A DNA stretch of 64,000 nucleotides from JAPHSX01 sp050298555 (lineage in GTDB: Bacteria > Pseudomonadota > Gammaproteobacteria > Thiohalomonadales > Thiohalomonadaceae), in NCBI GenBank assembly GCA_050298555.1, contig JBNKUL010000033.1:79672-143671 (forward strand), in the 5' to 3' direction. Numbering within the stretch: position 1 is the stretch's first letter; each line of letters starts with the position of its first letter. The position numbers and the translations under genes were made by a program. Shown here one piece after another: positions 26,407 through 35,704 of this stretch. The notes beneath the pieces are model-generated. The model was given only the letters and a program-made list of their open reading frames with translations, was not told the DNA's origin and made no database searches.

Positions 26407-29148
26407 ATGGCAGAACTACAGGGTGTTGTTACGCTGGATGTTGCTGAGGTTAACAACAGGGTTCGTGAACAGCAGTTACACCTGCTCTATGAGCAGGGTG
26501 CAAAGGGGATGGTGGGAACGGTGCTCTATGCCGGTTTTCTTGCCTACCTGTTTAGTGATATCGCCCCAGCCTCCCAGCTGTTGGAGTGGCTCGGCGTTAC
26601 TTTTTGCGTTTACCTTTCGCGATTCTGGCTGGTTAAGCAATTTTTCCAGCGTTACCGCAATATTGAAACGGCCAATGCCTGGCACCGCTACTTTCTTCTC
26701 GGCACCGTCATGGGGGGGGCTGCCTGGGGGATTTTCAGTGTCCTCTTTTTCCCTGCCTCATCGCCGCTGCACCTTACCCTCTTTCTGATCATTATCAGCG
26801 GCCTGTGCGCCTCCACCATGGTGACCTATGCCGCTTCGGGGGGGCGGGCCAGCGCGGCATTTATACTGCCGGCGCTATTCCCTCTGGCAATTCGCTGCAT
26901 GGCCGAAGGTGATTCCACCTTCTGGATAATCGGGGTGCTGCTGCTGGTCTATATGGTCATTCTGCTCTCCAGCGCCGAGCTGAACGTGCGTGCCACGGCA
27001 AAAAATATGCGCCTGGTGGAGGAGGCCCGTCAGCTGGCCGAATATCACCAGCAGTCGGAGAGTCGCGCCACGGCGCTGGTTGAACAGCTGCAGCACGAGG
27101 CGCAGGAGCGTCACGACCTGATTGCCTCCCTTCCCGATGTGGTCTACCGCACCAATCTGGCCGGGCAGTTCACCTTCATTAGTGAGCAGGTGGAAAAGGA
27201 GTTGGGCTTCACCCCTGATGAGGTAGTAGGACGCGAAGTGACCAGCCTCTATGTCGAACCGCATGTGCGCGGTGAACTGATTCGTGAGCTGAGTGACAAG
27301 GGTGAGGTGAGAAACTTTATCTCGGCGCTGCGGCACAAGAATGGTGGCGTGGTCTGGGCCTCGGCCAATTTGCATTACTACCGGGATGAGGCGGGAAAGA
27401 TTGGCGGGGTAGAGGGGATCAGCCGCAATATTACCCAGTTGAAGCATGCGGAGAACGCACTACAGTCCGAGCGCCAGCGCCTGTTGGCGACGCTGGAGTC
27501 GATAACCGACGGTGTCATTACGACCGATACCGACGGTGTCGTGGAGTACCTGAACCCGGTTGCCGAGAGGCTGGTCGCCGAGCCGGAGAGCGCTGTCGGT
27601 ACCCACTATTCGTCGGTATTGCCGTTGCTGGACGAGGATAGCGGCGAGCCGATCAACGACCTCGTGGAGCTGGCAATTACCCATGGCGGTAGTTTTGTCC
27701 ATGCCAGCAACGGTTTGTTGCGCCGCAAAGACGACCGCAGCTATGTATTGAAGATCTCCGCCTCGGCGATGATCGAAAGTGAGGGGAGCGTGATCGGTGC
27801 GGTACTGGTGCTGCACGACATTACCGAGGCGCTGAAGATGACGCGCCAGCTCAACTACCAGGCCAGCCACGATACCCTTACCGGCCTGGTCAACCGGCGC
27901 GAGTTCGAGCATCGCCTGGGGCACCTGATCCACAGCGGCCATGAGGAAGAGGCGGAGCATGCCCTGTTCTTCATGGACCTGGATCAGTTCAAGGTCATTA
28001 ACGATACCTGCGGTCATCGCGCCGGCGATGAACTGCTCAAGCTGCTCGCCGTGCAGCTGAAAAAATCGCTGCGCAGCAGTGACACCCTGGCCCGCCTCGG
28101 TGGCGATGAGTTTGCGGTATTACTGGAGCACTGCTCCCTGGAGGATGCGCGTCACCTGGCCGAGAAGCTGCGCCAGCAGGTAAAGGAGTTCCGCTTTGTC
28201 TGGGAGGACAAGAGCTTCGAGGTCGGTGTGAGCATCGGTGTCGTCATGATCGACCGCGATGCCAGTGGCATCGATCAACTGCTCTCCGCGGCGGATGCCG
28301 CCTGCTACTTCGCCAAGGAGCAGGGGCGTAACCGCGTCTATGTCTATCATCAGGCGGATGACGATACCCAGGTGCGACACAGCGAGATGAGCTGGGTGCA
28401 CCGAATTAGTGACGCCTTTGAAGAGCAGCGCCTGTTCCTCCACGCCCAGCATATTGCGCCGCTGCATGAAGACAGTGAGTTGCCGCACTACGAGATCCTG
28501 ATTCGCATGGTCAACGAGGCCGGTGAGATCGTGCCGCCGATGGCCTTTATTCCCGCGGCAGAGCGCTACAACCTGATGCCTACCATCGACCGTTGGGTGG
28601 TACGTAAAACCCTCAGTAGCCTGTGTGAGGCAAGGGACAGGCTGGGCCGGGTACCGCTGGGCTGTTCGATCAACCTCTCAGGCCAGACCCTGGCCGACGA
28701 CCACTTCCTCGAGTTTATTAGCGAGCAGCTGGATCTGAGTCGCCTCGACCCGGAACTTATCTGTTTTGAGATCACCGAGACGGCGGCAATCACCAACCTT
28801 AACCAGGCGATGGCACTGTTTGGCGAGCTCAAGCAGCGTGGTTGCCGCTTCTCGCTCGACGACTTTGGCAGCGGGCTCTCCTCCTTCGGCTATCTCAAGA
28901 CACTCCCGGTCGACTACCTGAAGATTGACGGCGCCTTCGTGAAAGACATTCTCGACGATGAGATCGACGAGGCGATGGTGAAGGCGATCCACAGTGTCGG
29001 CAGTGTGATGGAGCTGAAGACCATCGCCGAGTTCGTGGAGAACGATGAAATCGCCGAGCGACTGCGCACCATCGGCGTCGACTACGCCCAGGGCTATGGC
29101 ATCGCCCGCCCCGAGCCACTGGACGATATCCTCCAGCATTTTACCTAA
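26407..29148 (+). CDS. Membrane PAS-PAS-GGDEF-EAL cyclic-di-GMP protein
   Basis: A 913-residue inner-membrane signalling protein. Five or six membrane helices span residues 35-190, then a short coiled coil and two PAS domains (about 230-350 and 355-475). The GGDEF domain (480-645) keeps RLGGDEFAVLL near residue 563. The EAL domain has EIL in place of EAL at about 697, but keeps the glutamate, ITETAA and DDFGSGLSSF, so phosphodiesterase activity is still plausible. The type is common in gammaproteobacteria as a dual-domain regulator of motility and biofilm. The membrane domain is not one I can name. Confidence 0.92.
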   Translation: MAELQGVVTLDVAEVNNRVREQQLHLLYEQGAKGMVGTVLYAGFLAYLFSDIAPASQLLEWLGVTFCVYLSRFWLVKQFFQRYRNIETANAWHRYFLLGTVMGGAAWGIFSVLFFPASSPLHLTLFLIIISGLCASTMVTYAASGGRASAAFILPALFPLAIRCMAEGDSTFWIIGVLLLVYMVILLSSAELNVRATAKNMRLVEEARQLAEYHQQSESRATALVEQLQHEAQERHDLIASLPDVVYRTNLAGQFTFISEQVEKELGFTPDEVVGREVTSLYVEPHVRGELIRELSDKGEVRNFISALRHKNGGVVWASANLHYYRDEAGKIGGVEGISRNITQLKHAENALQSERQRLLATLESITDGVITTDTDGVVEYLNPVAERLVAEPESAVGTHYSSVLPLLDEDSGEPINDLVELAITHGGSFVHASNGLLRRKDDRSYVLKISASAMIESEGSVIGAVLVLHDITEALKMTRQLNYQASHDTLTGLVNRREFEHRLGHLIHSGHEEEAEHALFFMDLDQFKVINDTCGHRAGDELLKLLAVQLKKSLRSSDTLARLGGDEFAVLLEHCSLEDARHLAEKLRQQVKEFRFVWEDKSFEVGVSIGVVMIDRDASGIDQLLSAADAACYFAKEQGRNRVYVYHQADDDTQVRHSEMSWVHRISDAFEEQRLFLHAQHIAPLHEDSELPHYEILIRMVNEAGEIVPPMAFIPAAERYNLMPTIDRWVVRKTLSSLCEARDRLGRVPLGCSINLSGQTLADDHFLEFISEQLDLSRLDPELICFEITETAAITNLNQAMALFGELKQRGCRFSLDDFGSGLSSFGYLKTLPVDYLKIDGAFVKDILDDEIDEAMVKAIHSVGSVMELKTIAEFVENDEIAERLRTIGVDYAQGYGIARPEPLDDILQHFT

Positions 29149-29206
29149 GCGCCCGTTATTGGCTATCCTCTCCCCATCATCTACAGCATACGATAGAGGA
29201 GGGGAG

Positions 29207-29590
29207 ATGAGACTACTTCACACCATGTTGCGGGTCGGCGACCTGCAGCGCTCCATCGACTTCTACACCCAGATCCTCGGCATGAAACTGCTGCGCCAGA
29301 AGGAGTACCCCGACGGCAAATTTACCCTCGCCTTCCTTGGCTATGGCGACGAGTCGCAAAACAGCGTCATCGAACTGACCTACAACTGGGGCGTCGACAG
29401 TTACGATATCGGCAACGGCTTCGGCCACATCGCCATCGAAGTGGACGATGTCTACCAGGCGACCGAGCGGATGCGCGAGCAGGGCGGCAGGATCCTGCGT
29501 GAGGCAGGACCGATGAACGCCGGGAAAACGATTATCGCCTTTGTTGAGGACCCGGATGGGTATCAGATTGAGTTGATTGGGGAGAGGTGA
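29207..29590 (+). CDS. gloA: Lactoylglutathione lyase (glyoxalase I)
   Basis: GloA converts the methylglyoxal-glutathione hemithioacetal to S-lactoylglutathione, detoxifying methylglyoxal. The 127-residue protein has metal ligands His5, Glu56, His74 and Glu122 at the spacing of the E. coli enzyme, which prefers Ni2+. The ATG at 29207 follows an AGGAGGGGAG ribosome site. This is the last gene before the low-GC island. Confidence 0.96.
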   Translation: MRLLHTMLRVGDLQRSIDFYTQILGMKLLRQKEYPDGKFTLAFLGYGDESQNSVIELTYNWGVDSYDIGNGFGHIAIEVDDVYQATERMREQGGRILREAGPMNAGKTIIAFVEDPDGYQIELIGER

Positions 29591-30035
29591 TGCCTCGGCG
29601 TCCTGCTGTCGGCATACACAGAAATTGTGTTAGTTAATGCCGACTAACGGCCAGTAGCGGGCATTAAGGAAGATGGGATAGGATGGCAGCTAACACCCTT
29701 TAGCGGAAGTAAGAGCTTCTTGTTGGCTCGTACGGGAGTAGGCCAGTAGCGGATATTTAGAGGGCGGTGTATTACGCTTGCAGCCTTGCTGTAGATATGA
29801 AATTTACACTTACACAACGCATATCAGCATTAAGCCATCTGAACACAAAAAGATTATGAGGATACCTAATGGAAATAGAGAGGCAGTAAATCAATTATTA
29901 AACACACGTGCCGACCTTGCGTTCAATGACGCTCATGGATCGATAAGTGGATTTTCTCTCTATGCAAGTCAATTGCATGTAGAGGTATACTAAAAAATAA
30001 TTCGTGCCTATGAAAATAATTAATCAGGAGGGTTA
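29591..30035. other. Low-GC junction region with short repeats
   Basis: About 445 bases between gloA and the glycan cassette, with no convincing gene. An inverted repeat TTAATGCC (29634-29641) / GGCATTAA (29660-29667) encloses the first of two perfect 12-base direct repeats GGCCAGTAGCGG (29649-29660 and 29741-29752). A weak frame from an ATG at 29856 to 29993 could encode about 45 residues but has no homology I recognise. The region marks the left boundary of the AT-richer insert; the repeats may be remnants of a recombination or mobile event. Confidence 0.45.
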
Positions 30036-31013
30036 GTGAGAGTATTCATTACCGGTGTGGCTGGTTTTATTGGAAGTGAACTCGCGAAGTCGTTGCTACA
30101 AAATCCGGATGTTATGGTAACCGGGATTGACTCGGTAAACGATTATTACTCAGTGGATCTGAAACATGCACGGATATGTGAATTGTCGAAGTTCGCAGGA
30201 TTCACATTCCACAGGGAAGATATCCGTGACCATAGTGCGCTGCTGGAACTCATGAAACACGAACGCTACGACGTTGTGTTGCACTTTGCAGGTGAAGTTG
30301 GCGTCAGGAACTCGTTGAGTCGCCCATTTGATTACCATTCATCCAATCTGGATGGTTTTTTGTCTGTGCTCGAGGCGTGCCGTCATGCAGGTGTCGAACG
30401 AATCATCTACGCCTCTTCAAGTTCAATCTATGGCGATCGGCCTGGAGACTGTTCAGGCCACCTCAATGTGAAAAGTCTTTACGCAGCAACGAAGTTGGCA
30501 TGTGAGTCCTATGCTCAAAGTTATGTCAGCCAGTACGGCATGAAGTGTACAGGGCTAAGGCTGTTTACCGTCTATGGCCCTTGGGGGCGTCCTGATATGG
30601 CTATTTATCGTTTCACCGACAGTATCGTTAGGGGGGAACCTATCACACTATATGATAACGGTGATCTGCAGCGTGACTTCACATATATCGGTGATGTGGT
30701 AAAAGTTGTGAGTGCGCTCATCAATGCGACGCCAGAAGGAACTCTAGGTGGTCATGCAATTCTCGATGTGGGGGGAGGAGAGCCTCGTCGTGTATCCGAA
30801 TGTGTGGGTTTGATTGAGAGTCATCTGGGTATAACAGCTGATATAAGGTATCAGTCAAAACCTTCTGCGGATGCGATATCAACAAGGGCAGAGCGGCACG
30901 TACTGAATGACCTTGTCGGTGCCCAACCATTCACCTCATTAGAGGCGGGAGTTTCAGCTTTTATTGAATGGTATAAGGGGACTAGCAAGGAACAGTTGTT
31001 ATGGTGTCAGTGA
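30036..31013 (+). CDS. NAD-dependent epimerase (UDP-glucuronate 4-epimerase-like)
   Basis: A 325-residue short-chain dehydrogenase of the extended nucleotide-sugar epimerase family. The Rossmann motif is FITGVAGFIGSELA at residues 4-17. The catalytic Tyr/Lys pair sits in LYAATKLACE, and YGPWGRPDMAIYRFTDSI is characteristic of UDP-glucuronate or UDP-galactose epimerases such as LpsL. It would supply an activated sugar (for example UDP-galacturonate) to the next glycosyltransferases. It starts with GTG after CAGGAGGG, and its 3' end overlaps the next gene by 13 bases. The DNA is visibly AT-richer than the flanking genes. Confidence 0.9.
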   Translation: MRVFITGVAGFIGSELAKSLLQNPDVMVTGIDSVNDYYSVDLKHARICELSKFAGFTFHREDIRDHSALLELMKHERYDVVLHFAGEVGVRNSLSRPFDYHSSNLDGFLSVLEACRHAGVERIIYASSSSIYGDRPGDCSGHLNVKSLYAATKLACESYAQSYVSQYGMKCTGLRLFTVYGPWGRPDMAIYRFTDSIVRGEPITLYDNGDLQRDFTYIGDVVKVVSALINATPEGTLGGHAILDVGGGEPRRVSECVGLIESHLGITADIRYQSKPSADAISTRAERHVLNDLVGAQPFTSLEAGVSAFIEWYKGTSKEQLLWCQ

Positions 31014-31840
31014 TAAGCCGACCGGAGGTTGTCGGCCTTGTCGCTACGCATTCACGATTGGAACTGCTACGTCAACGAAGCCTTCCATCCATCGCCGCAC
31101 AAACATACCCGCTATCAGCGTTAGTGGTTGTGCAAGACGATTCGAGTAAATCACTTGAGTCACTAAAGACGATCGTTTCTCAAATTTTGTCAGGTATGTG
31201 CTCCACCGTTGTGATGCAAAATTCCAATGAGCCCGGCGCTGCTGGCGCATGGAATACGGGGTTGGACTACATAAGCGCTAAGTACCCAGAGAGCTATGTC
31301 GCTATCCTCGATGACGATGACACATGGGATCCCGACCATATCGAGACGTGTATGACCATGGCGGAAGAATCGGGGTGGTCCGAGGTGGTGTTGTCGGGGT
31401 TGAGACTATGTAAAGACGGTGAGTTAGTACCACGATCACCGGTCTCTGACGTCACGGTGAACGATTTTCTTGCCGGGAATCCTGGGTGGCAGGGTAGTAA
31501 TACTTTTGTCTCAATTCGTACGTTAAAGGATGCAGGCATGTTCACAGGGGGGTTGAGGAGTACCAATGACAGGGACTTGGCAATACGAATTCTCTCACTC
31601 CCAACGATAAACGTGGCATATACACTTCGACATTCGTCTACCTGGTATCTCGAAAGTGATCGCATGGCCCTCTCTACACCAGGGAGCGAATCAAAAGCGA
31701 AGGGGTTGTCCCAGTTTATGAAATTGCATGGTCACAGAATGGACGATCCAACCAGAGATGCCTTTTATGACCGTGCTAAAAGGCTTTTTGGCTTGTCAAT
31801 ATCTGATATCGATTCGGCATCTAGGGAACATGAACATTGA
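31001..31840 (+). CDS. GT2-family glycosyltransferase
   Basis: A 279-residue cytoplasmic transferase of the GT-A fold. The nucleotide-binding start is VVGLVATHSRLELLRQRSLP, and VVVQDDSS lies near residue 45. The metal-binding acidic cluster is AILDDDDTWDPDHIETC near residue 105. A downstream NDRDLAIRIL element fits the acceptor/base region of GT2 enzymes. No membrane segment is present. It overlaps both neighbours, the epimerase and the large multidomain protein, so the three are probably translated together. The sugar donor and acceptor cannot be read from sequence. Confidence 0.9.
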   Translation: MVSVISRPEVVGLVATHSRLELLRQRSLPSIAAQTYPLSALVVVQDDSSKSLESLKTIVSQILSGMCSTVVMQNSNEPGAAGAWNTGLDYISAKYPESYVAILDDDDTWDPDHIETCMTMAEESGWSEVVLSGLRLCKDGELVPRSPVSDVTVNDFLAGNPGWQGSNTFVSIRTLKDAGMFTGGLRSTNDRDLAIRILSLPTINVAYTLRHSSTWYLESDRMALSTPGSESKAKGLSQFMKLHGHRMDDPTRDAFYDRAKRLFGLSISDIDSASREHEH

Positions 31841-34800
31841 CTTGGCATATAAGGGCGCCGGTCCAAGTTAAGGAAAGATTGTGTTCCCGCAACCTTCAGT
31901 TTTTAGCGACCCCGACTTCTCTAGCATTGAACGCCGAGGTTGTTATTGGTATATGCCTGCATAATCAAGGCGTGGAGCTTCCAAGGGCATTGGAAACGGC
32001 GCTTGGCCAGACAGTGGTACGCGAGGGTCTTTGTGCGGTACTAATACTGGATGACGGTTCATGCGATGACTGGCGGGTACAAGCAGGATCTCTGTTGGAA
32101 AGCCCGGAAGTGGTACTGGTACGTGGCAATTGCGGTACGCCATCTCAGGCACGAAATGCATTGCTGGATTTTGTTGATTCGTCATTTCCCTCGGCACGCT
32201 GGGTCGCGCGACTTGATGCCGACGATACGCTAGCAGACAGGCATGCCGTGGAGGCTCTTTGTACAAAAGGCGAAACGGCGGGTGCGGCATATGTAATAGG
32301 CAGCAACCACCTCGTTAAGAATGGAGAGCCTTTGCCATGGAGCAATATTGCTGATTCTGATGAGCTGATGGACAGAAGGGCCCTACTTAAGTTGGTTGAA
32401 TCCTTCGCATCAGGCGCGAGCCAAAGAGAGCTGCCATCCTGTAATCTGATATTGAGAACGCATACGGGAATTAGATACCCGGGTATACGTGGTGCCGAAG
32501 ACCACTGGTTAGTCGCTATGCTACTCGTCTTTACACCACATGACGGTGAGGTCGTGTCCGAACCGTACTATGCGAACTACTCCTTAATGGGGGAGGAGAC
32601 TGCCGTTAACCAAGCATCAGACCGATGGGGGATGCAGCGTCAGCGACTCGCTGAAGCTATTCGATTCTGGGTTGATAAGCTCGACGCCGGAGTAGAGCTT
32701 CTAGGTGTCGGGCAAGAGGGTATCGTATGGCGTGAGGATGATGTTGTTGTCAAAGAGTTTTATCCCTGGTCAATGGATTCAAGTGCATTGACAATGCTAC
32801 AGAGCCTTCTGGAAAAGGCGCCTGATTGCATACCCCAGCCTGAGTGGAAAGTGGGTCCAAACGATAGGGTTCGATGCACTTATCAAGATACATCGTCCAA
32901 ACCGTTTACTTTCGGTTGTGTTGGTGAGGAGGCAGTTCTCGACTTCCTGCGGTCACAGGTTAGGTGTGGCATACTCGCCGTTAACATCAAGCGAAGCAAT
33001 CTTAGGGTAAGCGATAAAGGTGCCTTGCTGTATATCGATATCGGGAAGGATATTGTGCCATTTTCGGTGTCTAGGCTTATAGACACGGCAGCAAGAGCCT
33101 ACAGTATATGTTGTATTGGTAACTCGGATTGCGAATACAATCGCCGGAAAACAACGCAGAGACAACACGAAGCGCTTCAGGAGCTTTCAGGGTTTCGTGA
33201 GTTTTACCGAAAACTGGTTGAGAGTTGCTATCCGAGTGTCTCACTGAGAAATGATTCTGGCGCCCCCGATCCCCTTCGTGTAGATCAAGACGTCACTTTG
33301 CTGATTAAAACGTGTCCACAAGATGTGGCAGTGGTGGAGGCTCAAGTCGAGCATATCGTTTCCCAGCTCTCATATCCTTCTAAGTTTGCAAGTGTAGTCA
33401 TGCTTGTGGATACATACCCAGGCCCGTATCTAAGGCAGTATTCTTCGGGTGATCTCAATGAACTAGTGACTGTCGCAGAGCGTATGCGAAAGAGCGGGGT
33501 CTTTGATCAACTGTTGGTTGCCCCATGTGAACCTGGTGAAGTTATCGCGGTATACCAGAAATGGTTTGATGAAGAGCACGTTACTGCGACGCACACAACG
33601 GAGAACGCACCGTTGTTCTCGCAGTTATGGGCGTTTGAGTCCTTAAACACCAGGTATGTGCTTCAGTGCGATGTGGACGTTCTAGTCGGACGAAGCGATT
33701 TTTTCCACGATTACCTTTCGGATATGCGCCATGCACTAGTCCCTGATGACGTGCTGGGTGTTGGCTTCAATATCTCCCAGGGCACAGACGGGTTTGTGGC
33801 CTATGATGCCGAGCCTGGCGGCTACGTTCCGGAGATCCGCTGTGGGCTCTTTGACCTGGAGCGAATAGGCAAACAGTTGCCCATCGAAAACCCGGTGCAC
33901 GAAGGTGTCTTTGAGTTGATGTGGCATCGCGCACTCGAAGGTCACCAGAAGAAAACAGGCCTACGCTGTGTAAGAGGTGGAGATTCGCGCACCTTTTACG
34001 TCCATCCCCCGAATCACTATAAGACCGCAGCCGATCTGGGAAACTACCGTGACCTCATCGCACAGGGACGTGTTCCGAAGCAGCAGAAAGGGCGGTGGGA
34101 TCTCGTGCCGGATGGTGATTGGTTTCATCCCGGACGGAACGAATCAATTGTCTTTCTGCTGAAAGGAAAGGCGACGAAAGCTAACCTTCTTGCACGTTGC
34201 ATAGGTTCGTTGAGAAGACAGGCCAATCAGGACTTTGGGGTCATAGTTATCGATGATGGGGGGAGCATAAGTGAGTCGTGGTATATTCCCCTTCTGTTGG
34301 GCGAACTATGGAGCAGGACAACGCTGATAAGGCGACGTGAGCGTGTCGGTTATATCCCTAACTTCATCGAGGCAGTAGAGGTTATCTGTCAGAACCCCGA
34401 GACACTGATCGTTACACTAGACCAGGACGATGCATTAATGTCAGGGACGGTTGTCGATAAGTTGCGCCTTGCGATAGCCAATGGAGCGGATCTTGTCAAT
34501 GGCGCAATGTTTAGACCGGACAAGCCGTTGAAGATGTATACCCCAGATTACATTGCCCCGCGTAATAAAGGCGCTGCTAATGTATGGGCGCACATGCGCG
34601 GTTTCCGAAAATCATTGTTCGAACAGGTCCCAAAGAGATATTTTCAGATCTATGGCAAATGGATTGAACAGGTAACCGACTACGCCATTATGTTGCCAAT
34701 GGCGGAGTTGGCTGAAAATCCCATATATATCGATGGTTGTTATTGCTATTTTCATGAAAGGGAGCCCTATGGGATCGAACGGAAGTCGGTACAGTCTCGC

Positions 34801-34848
34801 CTTATCTGTGAAATAGTCGATATGCCCAGTCTTGATCACACAGAATGA
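31837..34848 (+). CDS. Multidomain glycosyltransferase with embedded kinase-like domain
   Basis: A 1003-residue soluble protein with four modules. Residues 35-255 are a GT2 domain (ILDDGSCDDW, RLDADDTLADR, EDHW near 221). Residues 287-430 resemble a protein kinase: a glycine loop GVGQEGIVW (290-298), Lys306 in VVVKEF, a catalytic-loop-like NIKRSN (383-388) where the usual Asp is Asn, and DIG (401-403) in place of DFG. Residues 485-765 are a third module with a DVDV cluster (612-615). Residues 768-975 are another GT2 domain (VIDDGGS, TLDQDDALMSG). The TTG start at 31837 overlaps the previous gene by four bases; a TTG at 31879 with AAGGA upstream is an alternative. Its stop overlaps the next start by four bases. 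Confidence 0.85.
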   Translation: MTWHIRAPVQVKERLCSRNLQFLATPTSLALNAEVVIGICLHNQGVELPRALETALGQTVVREGLCAVLILDDGSCDDWRVQAGSLLESPEVVLVRGNCGTPSQARNALLDFVDSSFPSARWVARLDADDTLADRHAVEALCTKGETAGAAYVIGSNHLVKNGEPLPWSNIADSDELMDRRALLKLVESFASGASQRELPSCNLILRTHTGIRYPGIRGAEDHWLVAMLLVFTPHDGEVVSEPYYANYSLMGEETAVNQASDRWGMQRQRLAEAIRFWVDKLDAGVELLGVGQEGIVWREDDVVVKEFYPWSMDSSALTMLQSLLEKAPDCIPQPEWKVGPNDRVRCTYQDTSSKPFTFGCVGEEAVLDFLRSQVRCGILAVNIKRSNLRVSDKGALLYIDIGKDIVPFSVSRLIDTAARAYSICCIGNSDCEYNRRKTTQRQHEALQELSGFREFYRKLVESCYPSVSLRNDSGAPDPLRVDQDVTLLIKTCPQDVAVVEAQVEHIVSQLSYPSKFASVVMLVDTYPGPYLRQYSSGDLNELVTVAERMRKSGVFDQLLVAPCEPGEVIAVYQKWFDEEHVTATHTTENAPLFSQLWAFESLNTRYVLQCDVDVLVGRSDFFHDYLSDMRHALVPDDVLGVGFNISQGTDGFVAYDAEPGGYVPEIRCGLFDLERIGKQLPIENPVHEGVFELMWHRALEGHQKKTGLRCVRGGDSRTFYVHPPNHYKTAADLGNYRDLIAQGRVPKQQKGRWDLVPDGDWFHPGRNESIVFLLKGKATKANLLARCIGSLRRQANQDFGVIVIDDGGSISESWYIPLLLGELWSRTTLIRRRERVGYIPNFIEAVEVICQNPETLIVTLDQDDALMSGTVVDKLRLAIANGADLVNGAMFRPDKPLKMYTPDYIAPRNKGAANVWAHMRGFRKSLFEQVPKRYFQIYGKWIEQVTDYAIMLPMAELAENPIYIDGCYCYFHEREPYGIERKSVQSRLICEIVDMPSLDHTE

Positions 34849-35702
34849 ATAGCGAGTACTGGGCCGATAAGCTGAGGGGGAAAAGTGTCTGCATAGTTGG
34901 CAATGGCCCTATCGGCCATATGCCTGCCGCCTGTGATGTCGATGATCATGATGTGGTTATTCGTTTTAATGATTTCGTAAAGGGTGGGGCACTCGGGAAC
35001 AAAACCGACATTTACGGTACGACGCTGCGGAAAGAAGTCACTACAGACGCCCAAAGCATTAAGGCCGAAGGGGCGTCTGTTGTCTATACAGGGCGCCACG
35101 CGGAACCCGAAGCGTATCTTTCGTGGTCTGGAATTGGGCGCGAACTGTCGAAACAGTTACTCTGCTGGCCTTCTAGTGGCCTGATGGCGGTGTATCTTGC
35201 ACACACATGCAAAACAAGCCAGCTGACTCTCGTCGGCATGAATTTAGCCCCTTCACTTGCTAGGGAGCGGTTATGGCTTCCACGCTATGCAGCTCCTTGG
35301 TTTTTCCATAATTTTCTTGGAGAACGAAGAATTCTTGCGAAGATTGTTCGTGAGTTCGAAGGGGACATAGCTTTGCCACACGCACTCGAGCCGCTTCGGC
35401 GCGTATCAGTGCATGAGGATATCGATAGCTGGTTCCAGATTGAAGATGGTCTCAGTCGTATCACAAATATGGGTGATCAACCGGATGTGATACGTGATAG
35501 TTGCGTTATACTCTGGAATGAACTTACTGAGCAGGTAATGGAGCTTAGACCATCACTAATCGGTGTTGCACTATGTGAACCATTTCTATTTCTTCCTACC
35601 GATAAGTCTCTCCATCATACTCGTTGGTACCTATACAATAACCATGCGTCTATCTTGGTTGAAAAATTCGTTAAGATTTTGCGTTCTGCACAATATGAGT
35701 GA
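34845..35702 (+). CDS. Sialyltransferase-fold (GT29-like) protein
   Basis: A 285-residue soluble protein with the hallmarks of the GT29 sialyltransferase fold. The L motif reads VCIVGNGPIG (residues 15-24), then HDVVIRFNDF, GNKTDIYG. The S motif is PSSGLMAVYLAHTCKTSQLT, followed by LVGMNL. The VS motif HNFLGE matches HxxxxE. These elements bind CMP-sialic acid in animal enzymes; bacterial relatives are rarer and not all use sialic acid. No CMP-sialic acid synthesis gene lies in the window. The start overlaps the preceding gene by four bases, completing a four-gene overlapping unit. Confidence 0.85.
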   Translation: MNSEYWADKLRGKSVCIVGNGPIGHMPAACDVDDHDVVIRFNDFVKGGALGNKTDIYGTTLRKEVTTDAQSIKAEGASVVYTGRHAEPEAYLSWSGIGRELSKQLLCWPSSGLMAVYLAHTCKTSQLTLVGMNLAPSLARERLWLPRYAAPWFFHNFLGERRILAKIVREFEGDIALPHALEPLRRVSVHEDIDSWFQIEDGLSRITNMGDQPDVIRDSCVILWNELTEQVMELRPSLIGVALCEPFLFLPTDKSLHHTRWYLYNNHASILVEKFVKILRSAQYE

Positions 35703-35704
35703 GC

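Noticed and set aside
29778..29993. A 71-residue gene starting at TTG
   Set aside because: No ribosome site or homology; only the shorter 45-residue part has an ATG, and it is not convincing.
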